34,703 bases of DNA from Lachnospiraceae bacterium (GTDB taxonomy: Bacteria; Bacillota; Clostridia; Lachnospirales; Lachnospiraceae): assembly GCA_015056975.1 (NCBI GenBank), contig SVFG01000018.1, forward strand, positions 1-34,703. Reading direction: 5' to 3'. A program made the position numbers and the translations under genes. The notes beneath the pieces are model-generated. The model was not told where the DNA came from, did no database searches, and was given only the letters and a program-made list of their open reading frames with translations. Positions 1 to 7,728 of this stretch are shown in pieces; positions within the stretch are counted from its first letter, which is position 1; every line of letters starts with the position of its first letter.

Positions 1-2
1 AG

Positions 3-53
3 GGTATCGGGATTTTGGAAATGTCAAAAGTATTTGATGATAGGCAGAAATGA
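3..53 (+). CDS. 3' end of an unidentified gene (partial)
   Basis: Frame 3 is open from the window edge and reads GIGILEMSKVFDDRQK before a TGA at 51-53. A hairpin begins two bases later, which is where a gene end would be expected, so this frame was chosen over the other two. Only 16 residues are visible and no family can be recognised. Confidence 0.3.
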   Translation, partial: GIGILEMSKVFDDRQK

Positions 54-54
54 A

Positions 55-88
55 AGAAACGGCATAGCCGGAGCTATACCGTTTCTCT
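55..88 (+). terminator. Probable terminator hairpin of the upstream gene
   Basis: The arms at 55-68 and 73-86 pair over 14 positions with a single C-A mismatch and a four-base CGGA loop. The downstream run is TTTCTCTCT rather than a clean T tract, so termination strength is uncertain. Its place right after the TGA at 51-53 supports the call. Confidence 0.5.
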
Positions 89-171
89 CTCGACTCACAA
101 TGTTTTCTTAACTGGAACTAACATTTGGGATTCCTCTTTTTGTTTTCACCAATTTTTGGGTGGCAATCGGA

Positions 172-199
172 TTTACTTTGGGTATTTTTATGGTAAAAT
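172..199 (+). promoter_or_regulatory. Possible extended -10 promoter for the kinase fusion gene
   Basis: TAAAAT at 194-199 is preceded by TGG (191-193), giving an extended -10 pattern, with a weak TTTACT at 172-177 sixteen bases upstream. If used, the transcript would start near 206, favouring one of the start codons at 217-238. Apart from this, 89-216 shows nothing recognisable. Confidence 0.25.
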
Positions 200-216
200 A
201 TAGGAAGAATATTCAG

Positions 217-1713
217 ATGAAAGAAGCGGAAATGATGATGCAGTGCGATGTTACGGTAATAGGAGCAGCAATAATAGATGTACTTACAGGACCGGTGGAT
301 GAGAAGCTTTGGGGAGAAAGCAGCCTTCCCATGGAATCCATGCGCCTTTGTTTTGGAGGAGATGCGCTGAATGAGGCGGTGGTATTAAGCCGTCTGGGTG
401 TAAATACAGAGCTGATTTCCAAGGTGGGGAATGACGATGCAGGGAAAAGAGTGCTGGACTTTTTGCGGGAAAATAATGTGCACGCGAAGATTACGGTAGA
501 AGAACATCTGGAGACCGGAATGAATGTTGTACTGATTGACGCAAAGGGCGAGAGACGCTTCCTGACCAATCCGGCAAGCAGTTTGCGGAAGCTTGCGGAG
601 GAGGATGTCAGAGGATATCTGGATACGGCCGGCGACATTGTGTGTATGGCGAGTATGTTTGTGTCTCCGCTTTTGGATATTCCAGCCATGGAGAGGTTAT
701 TTAAGCAGATTAAGAGGAAGCCGGGACGTGTTCTGGTGGCAGATATGACCACTGCCAAGAACGGTGAAACGCTTCAGGACATCCGTTGTCTGTTACCTTA
801 TATCGATTATATCATTCCGAATGAAGCGGAAGCAGAGCGTCTTACGGGAGAGTCGGCTGTATTTCTGTCGGCTGCCATGTTTGTGGAATGCGGAGCACCC
901 TGCGTGATTATCAAGAGAGGTGCAAAGGGTTGTCTGATAAAAACGAAAGAGAAGGAAATCCAAGTACCGGCATATCCGGGTGTAACCGTAAAAGATACCA
1001 CGGGAGCCGGTGACAGCTTTGTGGCAGGCTTTGTGTGGGGGTTGAGACAGGGCTGGTCTGTGGAGGACTGCGCAGGATTTGGCTGTGCGGTGGCTTCCTG
1101 TACAGTGGAGCAGGTGGGCGCCAACAGTGCAGTCACATCCCTTGAGGAGCCTATGAAACGATATCTGATATACAAGCTGCGCAGTATGCTGGAGAAAGGA
1201 AATGTCATATTAGCTCTTGATGGCGGAAGTGCAAGCGGTAAAACCACCTTGGCGGCATGGCTGCAGCAACAGTTTGAGGACTGTATCGTGTATCACATGG
1301 ACGATTTTTTCCTGCGCCCGGAGCAGAGGACGGACAAGCGACTGTCTGAGCCGGGAGGAAATGTTGACAGGGAACGATTTTTGGAGGAGGTGCTTTTGCC
1401 GGTAAGCAAAGGAGAAGCAGTAACCTATAGGCGTTTTGATTGCAGTACCTTTGCCTTGTCTGAGCCTGTTACGGCACAGCCTGCCAAACTGACAATTATT
1501 GAGGGAGCATACAGCATGCATCCGCTATTGGAAAAGTATTATGATTATTCGGTCTTTTTGGAGGTTTCAGCTACAGAGCAGGAGAAGCGCATTAGGAAAC
1601 GCAATGCACCGGAATCGGCAGAAAAATTCTTTGAAAAATGGATTCCCCTGGAGCGGAAATATTTTGCGGAATGCAGGGTAAAAGAACGCTGTAATCTGGT
1701 GTGGAAGCAATAG
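217..1713 (+). CDS. PfkB-family sugar kinase fused to a uridine-kinase-like P-loop domain
   Basis: This is a two-domain cytoplasmic protein of about 498 aa. Residues ~8-310 are a PfkB/ribokinase-family carbohydrate kinase: an early GG motif in CFGGDALNEAVV and the family signature DTTGAGDSF with the catalytic base at Asp266. Residues ~330-498 form a second kinase fold with Walker A GGSASGKT (Lys342) followed by HMDDFF, the acidic motif expected in uridine kinase/phosphoribulokinase-type enzymes. The reading frame runs through both without a stop. The open frame extends up to a GTG at 160, but AGGAAG at 202-207 suits ATG 217; ATG 232, 235 and 238 are also possible. Substrates cannot be read from sequence; the first is probably a sugar or nucleoside. 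It is separated from the nonulosonate operon by its own intergenic promoter, so it is probably not part of that pathway. Confidence 0.8.
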   Translation: MKEAEMMMQCDVTVIGAAIIDVLTGPVDEKLWGESSLPMESMRLCFGGDALNEAVVLSRLGVNTELISKVGNDDAGKRVLDFLRENNVHAKITVEEHLETGMNVVLIDAKGERRFLTNPASSLRKLAEEDVRGYLDTAGDIVCMASMFVSPLLDIPAMERLFKQIKRKPGRVLVADMTTAKNGETLQDIRCLLPYIDYIIPNEAEAERLTGESAVFLSAAMFVECGAPCVIIKRGAKGCLIKTKEKEIQVPAYPGVTVKDTTGAGDSFVAGFVWGLRQGWSVEDCAGFGCAVASCTVEQVGANSAVTSLEEPMKRYLIYKLRSMLEKGNVILALDGGSASGKTTLAAWLQQQFEDCIVYHMDDFFLRPEQRTDKRLSEPGGNVDRERFLEEVLLPVSKGEAVTYRRFDCSTFALSEPVTAQPAKLTIIEGAYSMHPLLEKYYDYSVFLEVSATEQEKRIRKRNAPESAEKFFEKWIPLERKYFAECRVKERCNLVWKQ

Positions 1714-1733
1714 TGCGGATAAGAGAGGATTAT

Positions 1734-1762
1734 TTGACAAAAGAGGGGATATGACGTATCAT
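1734..1762 (+). promoter_or_regulatory. Sigma-A-type promoter of the nonulosonate operon
   Basis: TTGACA at 1734-1739 is a perfect -35 box, spaced 17 bases from TATCAT at 1757-1762. It lies in the 109-base gap before the pseI start, which makes the operon independent of the upstream kinase gene. A second AT-rich stretch with TATAAA at 1773-1778 is a weaker alternative -10. Confidence 0.6.
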
Positions 1763-1822
1763 TTTATTATAGTATAAACTGATATTTACCATGGTTAAAA
1801 ATATATCGGGAGGAACAGATAA

Positions 1823-2857
1823 GTGTTTCGTATATTTGATAAAATTCAAAGTGATGAAGTATATATAATTGCCGAAATGAGTGCTAATCACGGTGGCAGT
1901 TTGGAGAATGCATTGGAAATTGTCCGCCAGACGGCAAAGGCCGGTGCCGACTGTCTGAAAATCCAGACATATACAGCGGATTCCATGACGATAAATTGTG
2001 ACAATGATTATTTCTTAATTGAGGGAAGCCTTTGGGACGGTTACAAGTTGTATGACCTTTATACGGATGCGGGAACGCCTTATGAATGGCAGGCGAGAAT
2101 CAAGGAAGAGTGTGAGGCCTGCGGTATGGATTTCCTGTCCACGCCGTTTGATGCGGCGGCAGTGGATTTTCTGGAGGACATCGGCGTGGAGGCGTACAAG
2201 ATAGCCAGTTTTGAGCTTGTGGACATCCCTCTGATTGAGTACACCGCTTCCAAGGGAAAGCCCATGATTATTTCCTGCGGAATGGGCAGCCTTGAGGAAA
2301 TACAGGATGCGGTAGATGCCTGTCACAGAATGGGCAATGATAAAATTGTATTGCTCAAATGTTGTAGTGAATATCCTGCAAACTGGGAGGACATGCATCT
2401 GGGCAATATTCCTGATATGAGAGAGAGGTTCGGAGTGCATGTGGGTCTTTCCGACCACAGCGCAGGAAGTCTTGGAGCAGTGGTAGGAGTTGCTCTGGGA
2501 GCCTGCGTGGTGGAAAAGCACGTGAAGCTGGAGAATGTTGAGAGTGCTGACAGTCAGTTCAGTATGTCCATGCAGGAGTTTGCACAGATGGTAAGCGATG
2601 TGCACAGTGCTAAGAAAATTGCAAAAGGCCCTGTTTATGAGCTGACGGAGGGAGAAAAGGTTTCTTTGGCATTTAGGAGAAGTATTTTTGCAGTAAAGGA
2701 TATAGAGCCCGGAGAGCCGTTTACGAAGGAGAACGTGAGGATAATCAGACCCAGTGATGGTCTGGCACCCAAATACTTTAAAGAGTTACTGGGACAGACT
2801 AGTAAAAGAGAGATTTTGCGGGGAGAACCGATACTGGCAGAAGATTTGAAAGGATGA
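1823..2857 (+). CDS. pseI: Pseudaminic acid synthase (NeuB family)
   Basis: The enzyme condenses a 2,4-diacetamido-trideoxy hexose with phosphoenolpyruvate to make the nine-carbon acid sugar pseudaminic acid. The 344 aa length matches the family. The N-terminal NeuB barrel carries IIAEMSANHGGS (~15-26), LKIQTY, a GSLWD...LYDLY...TPYEW stretch typical of PseI rather than NeuB or LegI, KIASFE and GLSDHS. The last ~60 residues are a SAF (antifreeze-like) domain containing IRPSDGLAPKYF. The start is GTG 1823 behind CGGGAGG at 1807-1813; no in-frame ATG fits as well. It is the first gene of the operon and overlaps the next by four bases (ATGA). Assignment to pseudaminic rather than legionaminic acid rests on the substrate-side motifs and on PseG downstream. 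Confidence 0.88.
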   Translation: MFRIFDKIQSDEVYIIAEMSANHGGSLENALEIVRQTAKAGADCLKIQTYTADSMTINCDNDYFLIEGSLWDGYKLYDLYTDAGTPYEWQARIKEECEACGMDFLSTPFDAAAVDFLEDIGVEAYKIASFELVDIPLIEYTASKGKPMIISCGMGSLEEIQDAVDACHRMGNDKIVLLKCCSEYPANWEDMHLGNIPDMRERFGVHVGLSDHSAGSLGAVVGVALGACVVEKHVKLENVESADSQFSMSMQEFAQMVSDVHSAKKIAKGPVYELTEGEKVSLAFRRSIFAVKDIEPGEPFTKENVRIIRPSDGLAPKYFKELLGQTSKREILRGEPILAEDLKG

Positions 2858-3324
2858 AGCGCTTTATGAGTTCACAAGATAGAACCTGTTATCTGAGAAG
2901 GGTAAGGCCGGAGGATGTGGATTTGTTGTTTGTCTGGGCAAACGACCCGGAGGTCAGAAAGAATGCGTTTCATTCAGAATCCATTCCGTATGAGGATCAT
3001 AAAAAATGGTTTGCGGGACTGCTTACGGATGACAGCAGGGTACAGTATATCATGATGGACGGAGAAGAAGCCGTGGGGCAAATCCGTTTTGCCCTATCAG
3101 AGCAGTCGGCAGTGATTGATTATAGCATTGCACCCGACAAAAGAGGCAGAGGCTACGGAAAGCAATTGCTCCGGTTAGCGAAGGAAGAGGTTTGCAGGGA
3201 ATATCCGACCATACACACATTGGTGGGACAGGTGAAGCCTGCCAATATTGCGTCTGCAAAATGCTTTGTGGAATGTGGTTACGAGGAAAGCTTTAGACAG
3301 TTTGAACTGAAATGCGGAGAGTGA
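2854..3324 (+). CDS. pseH: GNAT N-acetyltransferase, PseH-like
   Basis: A single GNAT domain fills the 156 aa. The acetyl-CoA-binding loop is RGRGYG at residues 97-102, preceded by the VIDYSIAP strand and followed by a helix; the C-terminal NIASAKCFVECGY is a typical GNAT end. In the pathway, PseH acetylates the 4-amino group of the UDP-linked 4-amino sugar before PseG removes UDP. Position between pseI and pseG supports that role, but GNAT sequences alone do not fix the substrate. ATG 2854 overlaps the pseI stop; ATG 2866, twelve bases after AAAGG, is an equally plausible start and would give 152 aa. Confidence 0.72.
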   Translation: MKRFMSSQDRTCYLRRVRPEDVDLLFVWANDPEVRKNAFHSESIPYEDHKKWFAGLLTDDSRVQYIMMDGEEAVGQIRFALSEQSAVIDYSIAPDKRGRGYGKQLLRLAKEEVCREYPTIHTLVGQVKPANIASAKCFVECGYEESFRQFELKCGE

Positions 3325-3328
3325 TGCA

Positions 3329-4012
3329 ATGGCACAGTATGTGATAGCAACGACAAAATCTTGGAATATACAAAACAGTGAGCGTCTGATGGCGCGCTTT
3401 CCGGAGGATTCCTTTTGTCTGATTACGGACAAGGAGAAGCTGACCTATGAATTGCTTGTAAAGCTTAAGCCCCGATACGTATTTTTTCCCCATTGGTCTT
3501 GGATCATACCGGCTGAGATTTATGAGAACTATGAATGTATTGTATTTCATATGACAGACCTGCCCTTTGGAAGAGGAGGCAGTCCGCTACAGAATTTATT
3601 GGTCAGAGGAATCTATGAGACTAAGGTTTCCGCAATCAGGGTGGAAGCAGGGTTGGATACCGGTCCCGTTTATCTGAAAGCGCCGATGGACATCAGTGAA
3701 GGAAGCGCAGACGATATCTTGAGAATGATATCGGATATGATTTTCGAAGAGATGATTCCGCAGTTTTTAAAAGGAGAGTTGGTTCCCTATCCTCAGGAGG
3801 GAGAGGTGGTAAGCTTTAAGCGCAGGACACCTAATCAGAGTGAAATACCGGGAGGGCTGACGCAGAGACAGCTTTACGACTATATCCGTATGTTGGATGG
3901 TGAGGGTTATCCGGCTGCTTACAGAGATTGTGGTGATTTCAGGATACATTTCAGAAATGCACAGTGGAAAGAGGATACTGTGATTGCAGAGGCTGAGTTT
4001 AAGGAGATATAG
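3329..4012 (+). CDS. Formyltransferase-like enzyme of nonulosonate biosynthesis (PseJ-like)
   Basis: This 227 aa protein has the formyltransferase fold used by methionyl-tRNA and sugar N-formyltransferases: a Rossmann-like first half, the motif FHMTDLPFGRGGSPLQN at 73-89 with the catalytic-type His74, and AGLDTGPVYL with Asp110. The short C-terminal part (~175-227) takes the place of the usual OB-like tail. The Asn expected two residues before the catalytic His is Val72 here, so the usual Asn-His-Asp triad is incomplete. The gene starts five bases after the GNAT stop and three bases before the PIG-L gene. It probably transfers a formyl group onto an amino group of the nonulosonate or its precursor; this is inference from family and context. 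Confidence 0.7.
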   Translation: MAQYVIATTKSWNIQNSERLMARFPEDSFCLITDKEKLTYELLVKLKPRYVFFPHWSWIIPAEIYENYECIVFHMTDLPFGRGGSPLQNLLVRGIYETKVSAIRVEAGLDTGPVYLKAPMDISEGSADDILRMISDMIFEEMIPQFLKGELVPYPQEGEVVSFKRRTPNQSEIPGGLTQRQLYDYIRMLDGEGYPAAYRDCGDFRIHFRNAQWKEDTVIAEAEFKEI

Positions 4013-4015
4013 CAG

Positions 4016-4711
4016 ATGAAGAAGGTTTTGGTGATTGCGGCACATCCCGATGATGAATTGCTGGGTTTGGGCGGTACGGTAAGAAAGCTGGCAGACGCAG
4101 GCAAGGAAGTGCGTGCGGTTATTTTGGCAGAGGGCATAACATCAAGAGCTGACAGGAGAGAAGATGCCAATCAGGATGAATTGGCTGCATTGAGAGAAGA
4201 TGCAGAGAAGGCAGCCGGAATTGTAGGTTATCAGAGTATAGATTTTTGCGGTCTTCCGGATAACAGAATGGACAGTGTGGACTTATTGGACATTATTAAA
4301 ACAGTTTCCAAATTTGTGGAGAAATATCATCCGGATACCATCTTCACTCATCATCACGGAGATTTAAACATTGATCACAGACGAACTTGTGAGGCGGTTT
4401 TGACGGCGTGCCGTCCCGTGGGAGAATATGGTGTGAAACGGATTTATGCATTCGAGACACCCAGCAGTACGGAGTGGAATTATGTCTACAGTGAGCCGTT
4501 TACGCCCAATGTGTATGTGGATGTAACGGACACGCTGGAAGCAAAAGTGGACGGCATGGCGTGCTACAGAAGTGAGAGCACTGTTTACCCTCATCCGAGA
4601 AGCGGAGAAGCCTTAAGAGCCCTAGGCAGATTGAGGGGCAGTAATGTTGGGTTTGAAATGGCGGAAGCGTTTATGTTGCTGAGAGAGTGTATTGCCGGGG
4701 ATGAGTTATGA
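4016..4711 (+). CDS. PIG-L (LmbE) family N-deacetylase
   Basis: The protein is a 231 aa zinc-dependent deacetylase of the PIG-L/LmbE family, which removes acetyl groups from N-acetyl sugars. The metal site is visible as AHPDDE at 9-14 and a second His cluster HHHGD...DHRRT with His112-114 and His121. There is no signal peptide, so it acts in the cytoplasm. It lies between a formyltransferase-like gene and pseG and overlaps pseG by four bases, so its substrate is probably a nonulosonate or its UDP-sugar precursor. Removal of an N-acetyl group could provide the free amine that the neighbouring formyltransferase modifies. This link is inference. Confidence 0.82.
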   Translation: MKKVLVIAAHPDDELLGLGGTVRKLADAGKEVRAVILAEGITSRADRREDANQDELAALREDAEKAAGIVGYQSIDFCGLPDNRMDSVDLLDIIKTVSKFVEKYHPDTIFTHHHGDLNIDHRRTCEAVLTACRPVGEYGVKRIYAFETPSSTEWNYVYSEPFTPNVYVDVTDTLEAKVDGMACYRSESTVYPHPRSGEALRALGRLRGSNVGFEMAEAFMLLRECIAGDEL

Positions 4712-5745
4712 TAGTATTTCGTGCGGACGGAAACAGTGCGGTGGGAGCAGGTCATGTGATGCGCCTACTCTCCATTGCGGATGCTGCAAGGCAGGCAGGT
4801 GAAAATTGCATATTTGTTACGGCATCAGGTGATATGGAGCAGGTAATAACTGCGCGCGGTTATGAGAGCCATGTGCTTGGTACCGACTATTCGGATATGG
4901 AATCGGAGGATATGCAGGCTGTTTTAGAGGTATACAAGCCGGCAGTGTTGTTTGTGGATTCCTATTTTGTGACAGAGAAGTATTTGGACGGTCTGTTGGA
5001 ATATTGCAGAATACATGACATTCGACTGGTCTACATGGATGATGTACTTGCGTTTCCGTATCCCTGTGATATTTTGGTGAATTACAACATATACGGCAGG
5101 GAGGAGGACTATCTGAGCCTTTATACGGGAAGAAAGGTTCCGAGGTTGCTGCAGGGTTCCGCATATGCACCTCTTCGGGGCGAGTTTTTAGACAGAAGCC
5201 CCCGCAAGGTAAGAAAGCAGGCAGACACAGTGCTTGTCTCCACGGGTGGTGCAGATTTTGAGCATTTGGCGGTGGAGCTTATAAAGAAAGCAGGACAGTA
5301 CCCCTACACTTTTCAATTTGTGATAGGAGCATTGAATCCTGACAAGGAGAAAATCAGAGAACTGGCAGATGCTTCTGACAATATTGTTTTATATGAGCAG
5401 GTACCTTCATTGGCGCCCATTATGGAAACCTGTGATGTAGCAATATCGGCAGCAGGTTCTACGCTTTATGAGTTGTGTGCCACACAGACGCCCACAATAA
5501 CTTATGTTTTGGCGGATAATCAACTGCCCGGAGCGCAGGCGTTTGCAGCGAAAGGTGTCATGTTGAATTGCGGGGATGTCAGAGTTTTGGGAAGAGAAGC
5601 TCTGGCCGGAAAGCTTTTGGATTCGGCAGCGTCTTTGTTGGAGGATTATGATAATAGAGTTCTTATTTCAGAAAGAATGAAAGAGGTTGTGGACGGCAAG
5701 GGTGCCGGAAGGATACTAAAAGAAGTATTACAAGAGAAAGCGTGA
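4708..5745 (+). CDS. pseG: UDP-2,4-diacetamido-2,4,6-trideoxy-beta-L-altropyranose hydrolase
   Basis: PseG cleaves UDP from the diacetamido altrose so that PseI can use the free sugar. The 345 aa protein has the GT-B-like fold of the family: an N-terminal FRADGNSAVGAGHVMR motif (the His lies in the catalytic region), a middle linker with LLQGSAYAPLRGEF, and a C-terminal domain with VSTGGAD and ISAAGSTLYELCATQTP, which form the nucleotide-binding part. Its ATG overlaps the end of the deacetylase gene by four bases. Together with PseI it identifies the pathway as pseudaminic-type. PseB, PseC and the CMP-transferase PseF are absent from the window. Confidence 0.85.
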   Translation: MIVFRADGNSAVGAGHVMRLLSIADAARQAGENCIFVTASGDMEQVITARGYESHVLGTDYSDMESEDMQAVLEVYKPAVLFVDSYFVTEKYLDGLLEYCRIHDIRLVYMDDVLAFPYPCDILVNYNIYGREEDYLSLYTGRKVPRLLQGSAYAPLRGEFLDRSPRKVRKQADTVLVSTGGADFEHLAVELIKKAGQYPYTFQFVIGALNPDKEKIRELADASDNIVLYEQVPSLAPIMETCDVAISAAGSTLYELCATQTPTITYVLADNQLPGAQAFAAKGVMLNCGDVRVLGREALAGKLLDSAASLLEDYDNRVLISERMKEVVDGKGAGRILKEVLQEKA

Positions 5746-5749
5746 TTAT

Positions 5750-6910
5750 ATGAAAAACAATGAAGAACAAAAGCTGATAGCCAAAAGTGAACATACCGCA
5801 AATATCTATACAGCCAAGTGTCTTGTGACAATGACTCTGATTGTGTGCTTTGCATTGTTGCTTAATATATTGGATATTTTCATTATTGAAGATTATCTTA
5901 TGTACATTGCAACGGGAGGTTGTATATGCTGTGCCATAGCCGCAATATTGGTAGTTCATTTTTTCAACAACAGACTGAGTACAAAGTATATTTTGTTTGC
6001 TCTGATGGCGGTATTTATAGCGATTGTTGGTGTGACCGTAACATATCATACCGTTCTGATTAGTGCCATGCCCATCATGTGTGCAGTACAGTACAAGAAA
6101 AACAGGGTGGTGTACTATACCTACATATTGTCCGTTATCAGTATTTTCATCGGTGTAATGGGTGGTTATTATTATGGATTATGTGATGCGAACATGCTGG
6201 CACTTACAGACACGGTAGCAACCAAATACATTGACCCGGAGACCGGATATCTTCTCTTTAAGGAGCCCAATCCCAATCCGTGGGGCACTTTGCCGATATT
6301 TTATGTGTTACCCAGAGCATTGGTGTTATTTGCATTTGTGCCGGTTATGAAGCGTGTAACCAGTGTTATTTCGGACAATGCGGTCAGAGAAGCTGAGCTT
6401 AAGATATTAAGTGAAATGGACACCATGACACAGCTCTACAACAGGAACAAATACGATAAGATGTTGAAGGAGACCTATTCTGCTATAGAGAAGGTGGGTG
6501 TTATTTTCTGGGATCTCAATGATTTAAAGACAATCAATGATGAGATGGGTCATGAGTATGGTGATTTCGTAATCAGCTCCCTTGCCGGTGCCATCAAGGA
6601 GAACATCGGAAGAGGAACCAGGGCCTTCCGTGTGGGTGGCGATGAAATTGTAGTGATTCAGAAGAATGCAAATGAAGCTTCCGTGCAGGAGCTGATTGAG
6701 CGGATATATGAGAGCATTGAGTACAAAAATAAGATGTCTAAGGTGAAAATCTCAGTTGCTTCAGGATATTGTATCGGAGCAGGCAAAGAGATTGAAAAGG
6801 TGATAGCTGAAGCTGATGCCCGGATGTATGTGGAAAAGAAGCGCATTAAAGAGGAACAGAAGAGAATTAAGCTGATAAACGTGACAAACGGTGCGGAGGA
6901 ATCAAAATAG
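5750..6910 (+). CDS. Membrane-bound diguanylate cyclase (GGDEF domain)
   Basis: The 386 aa protein has about five or six hydrophobic segments over residues ~22-210 and a C-terminal GGDEF domain from ~220. The domain shows DTMTQLYNRNKYD, IFWDLNDLKTIND and the active-site signature in the form GGDEI (residues 296-300). The product would be cyclic di-GMP made from two GTP. The allosteric I-site RxxD is not present: the equivalent segment reads RGTR. The N-terminal region is not a sensor family I recognise. ATG 5750 is four bases after the pseG stop and the operon terminator follows the gene, so it is almost certainly co-transcribed with the sugar genes. Confidence 0.85.
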   Translation: MKNNEEQKLIAKSEHTANIYTAKCLVTMTLIVCFALLLNILDIFIIEDYLMYIATGGCICCAIAAILVVHFFNNRLSTKYILFALMAVFIAIVGVTVTYHTVLISAMPIMCAVQYKKNRVVYYTYILSVISIFIGVMGGYYYGLCDANMLALTDTVATKYIDPETGYLLFKEPNPNPWGTLPIFYVLPRALVLFAFVPVMKRVTSVISDNAVREAELKILSEMDTMTQLYNRNKYDKMLKETYSAIEKVGVIFWDLNDLKTINDEMGHEYGDFVISSLAGAIKENIGRGTRAFRVGGDEIVVIQKNANEASVQELIERIYESIEYKNKMSKVKISVASGYCIGAGKEIEKVIAEADARMYVEKKRIKEEQKRIKLINVTNGAEESK

Positions 6911-6920
6911 AGATAAAGTG

Positions 6921-6951
6921 AAAGAAGACATTACCACAGATGTCTTCTTTT
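6921..6951 (+). terminator. Rho-independent terminator of the nonulosonate operon
   Basis: A perfect 11-bp stem (6921-6931 with 6940-6950) encloses an eight-base loop, and its 3' arm ends in TTT followed by another T. It lies 10 bases after the diguanylate cyclase stop and before the mgtC ribosome site. Confidence 0.8.
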
Positions 6952-6972
6952 GATTAAGTGGGAGGTGCAGGT

Positions 6973-7659
6973 ATGAAATGGTTTGATTATGTGAAGGATT
7001 ATAATACGATATCCATTATAGTCCGTATTTTTCTTGCAATGCTGCTGGGGGGATGTATCGGAATCGAGAGGGAGAAAAGCAAGAGACCGGCGGGCTTTCG
7101 CACCCATATTCTGGTATGTGTAGGCTCCTGCATGACGGCGCTGATTGGGCTTTTTGTATGGCATGAGATGGGCAATATGTCAGACCCGCTTCGTATTTCC
7201 GCACAGGTTATTTCCGGTATAGGTTTCTTAGGCGTGGGAACAATTCTTGTAAAGGAGCATGACCATATTACGGGACTTACCACGGCGGCAGGTCTTTGGA
7301 CCACTGCTTCCATCGGTATTGCCTGCGGGTTTGGTTTTTACATGGGGGCGTTGATTGGTACACTTGTGGTGTCGATTACCTCTGCTATATTGTTCAAATT
7401 TGAGAAGAGAGGACGCAAAAAGAACCGCAGGATTAATTTGTATCTGGAAATGCAGGGTACAGATTTGTTAAACGATAAGATTGACCTGCTTGTGCAGGAA
7501 TTTAAGGCAAAGAATATACTGGTGGTACCGCCCCGTACTGCAGTAAGGGGAAATGTGGGATTAGAGATTTCTCTGCCGTATGTGGGAAATGAGGATACAA
7601 ATGCAGTGCTTCAGGCCCTTCGCAAGCAGGAAGGTGTTTTGTTTGCCATGGAAACGTAG
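6973..7659 (+). CDS. MgtC/SapB family membrane protein
   Basis: The 228 aa protein has an N-terminal membrane domain with three or four helices bearing the family hallmark LGGCIGIEREKSKRPAGFRT and a further GIGFLGVGTILV...GLTTAAGLW segment. A soluble C-terminal tail (~150-228) resembles the ACT-like domain of MgtC proteins. MgtC proteins are linked to growth in low magnesium and to modulation of the F-type ATPase; its role here is unknown. The open frame extends upstream to a GTG at 6958, but GGGAGGTG at 6960-6967 clearly serves ATG 6973. It stands alone between a terminator and a promoter, so it is probably monocistronic; no promoter of its own was identified. Confidence 0.88.
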   Translation: MKWFDYVKDYNTISIIVRIFLAMLLGGCIGIEREKSKRPAGFRTHILVCVGSCMTALIGLFVWHEMGNMSDPLRISAQVISGIGFLGVGTILVKEHDHITGLTTAAGLWTTASIGIACGFGFYMGALIGTLVVSITSAILFKFEKRGRKKNRRINLYLEMQGTDLLNDKIDLLVQEFKAKNILVVPPRTAVRGNVGLEISLPYVGNEDTNAVLQALRKQEGVLFAMET

Positions 7660-7661
7660 TG

Positions 7662-7690
7662 TTGAAAATATCCCACCGGCATGGTATAGT
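7662..7690 (+). promoter_or_regulatory. Sigma-A-type promoter of the Cys/Met - dapF - murE cluster
   Basis: TTGAAA at 7662-7667 and TATAGT at 7685-7690 are separated by exactly 17 bases. The leader to ATG 7729 is about 30 bases, too short to contain a SAM or T-box riboswitch. Confidence 0.6.
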
Positions 7691-7728
7691 TTAAGTGTGA
7701 AATTGTGACGATTAGGAGGACATCCTTT

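Noticed and set aside
213..1521. Several antisense reading frames of 100-180 codons opposite the kinase fusion gene
   Set aside because: They lack ribosome sites and family features and lie opposite a well-supported gene. Similar antisense frames along the window were rejected for the same reason.
7691..7728. SAM or T-box riboswitch before the Cys/Met gene
   Set aside because: The leader is only about 30 bases and shows no conserved core.
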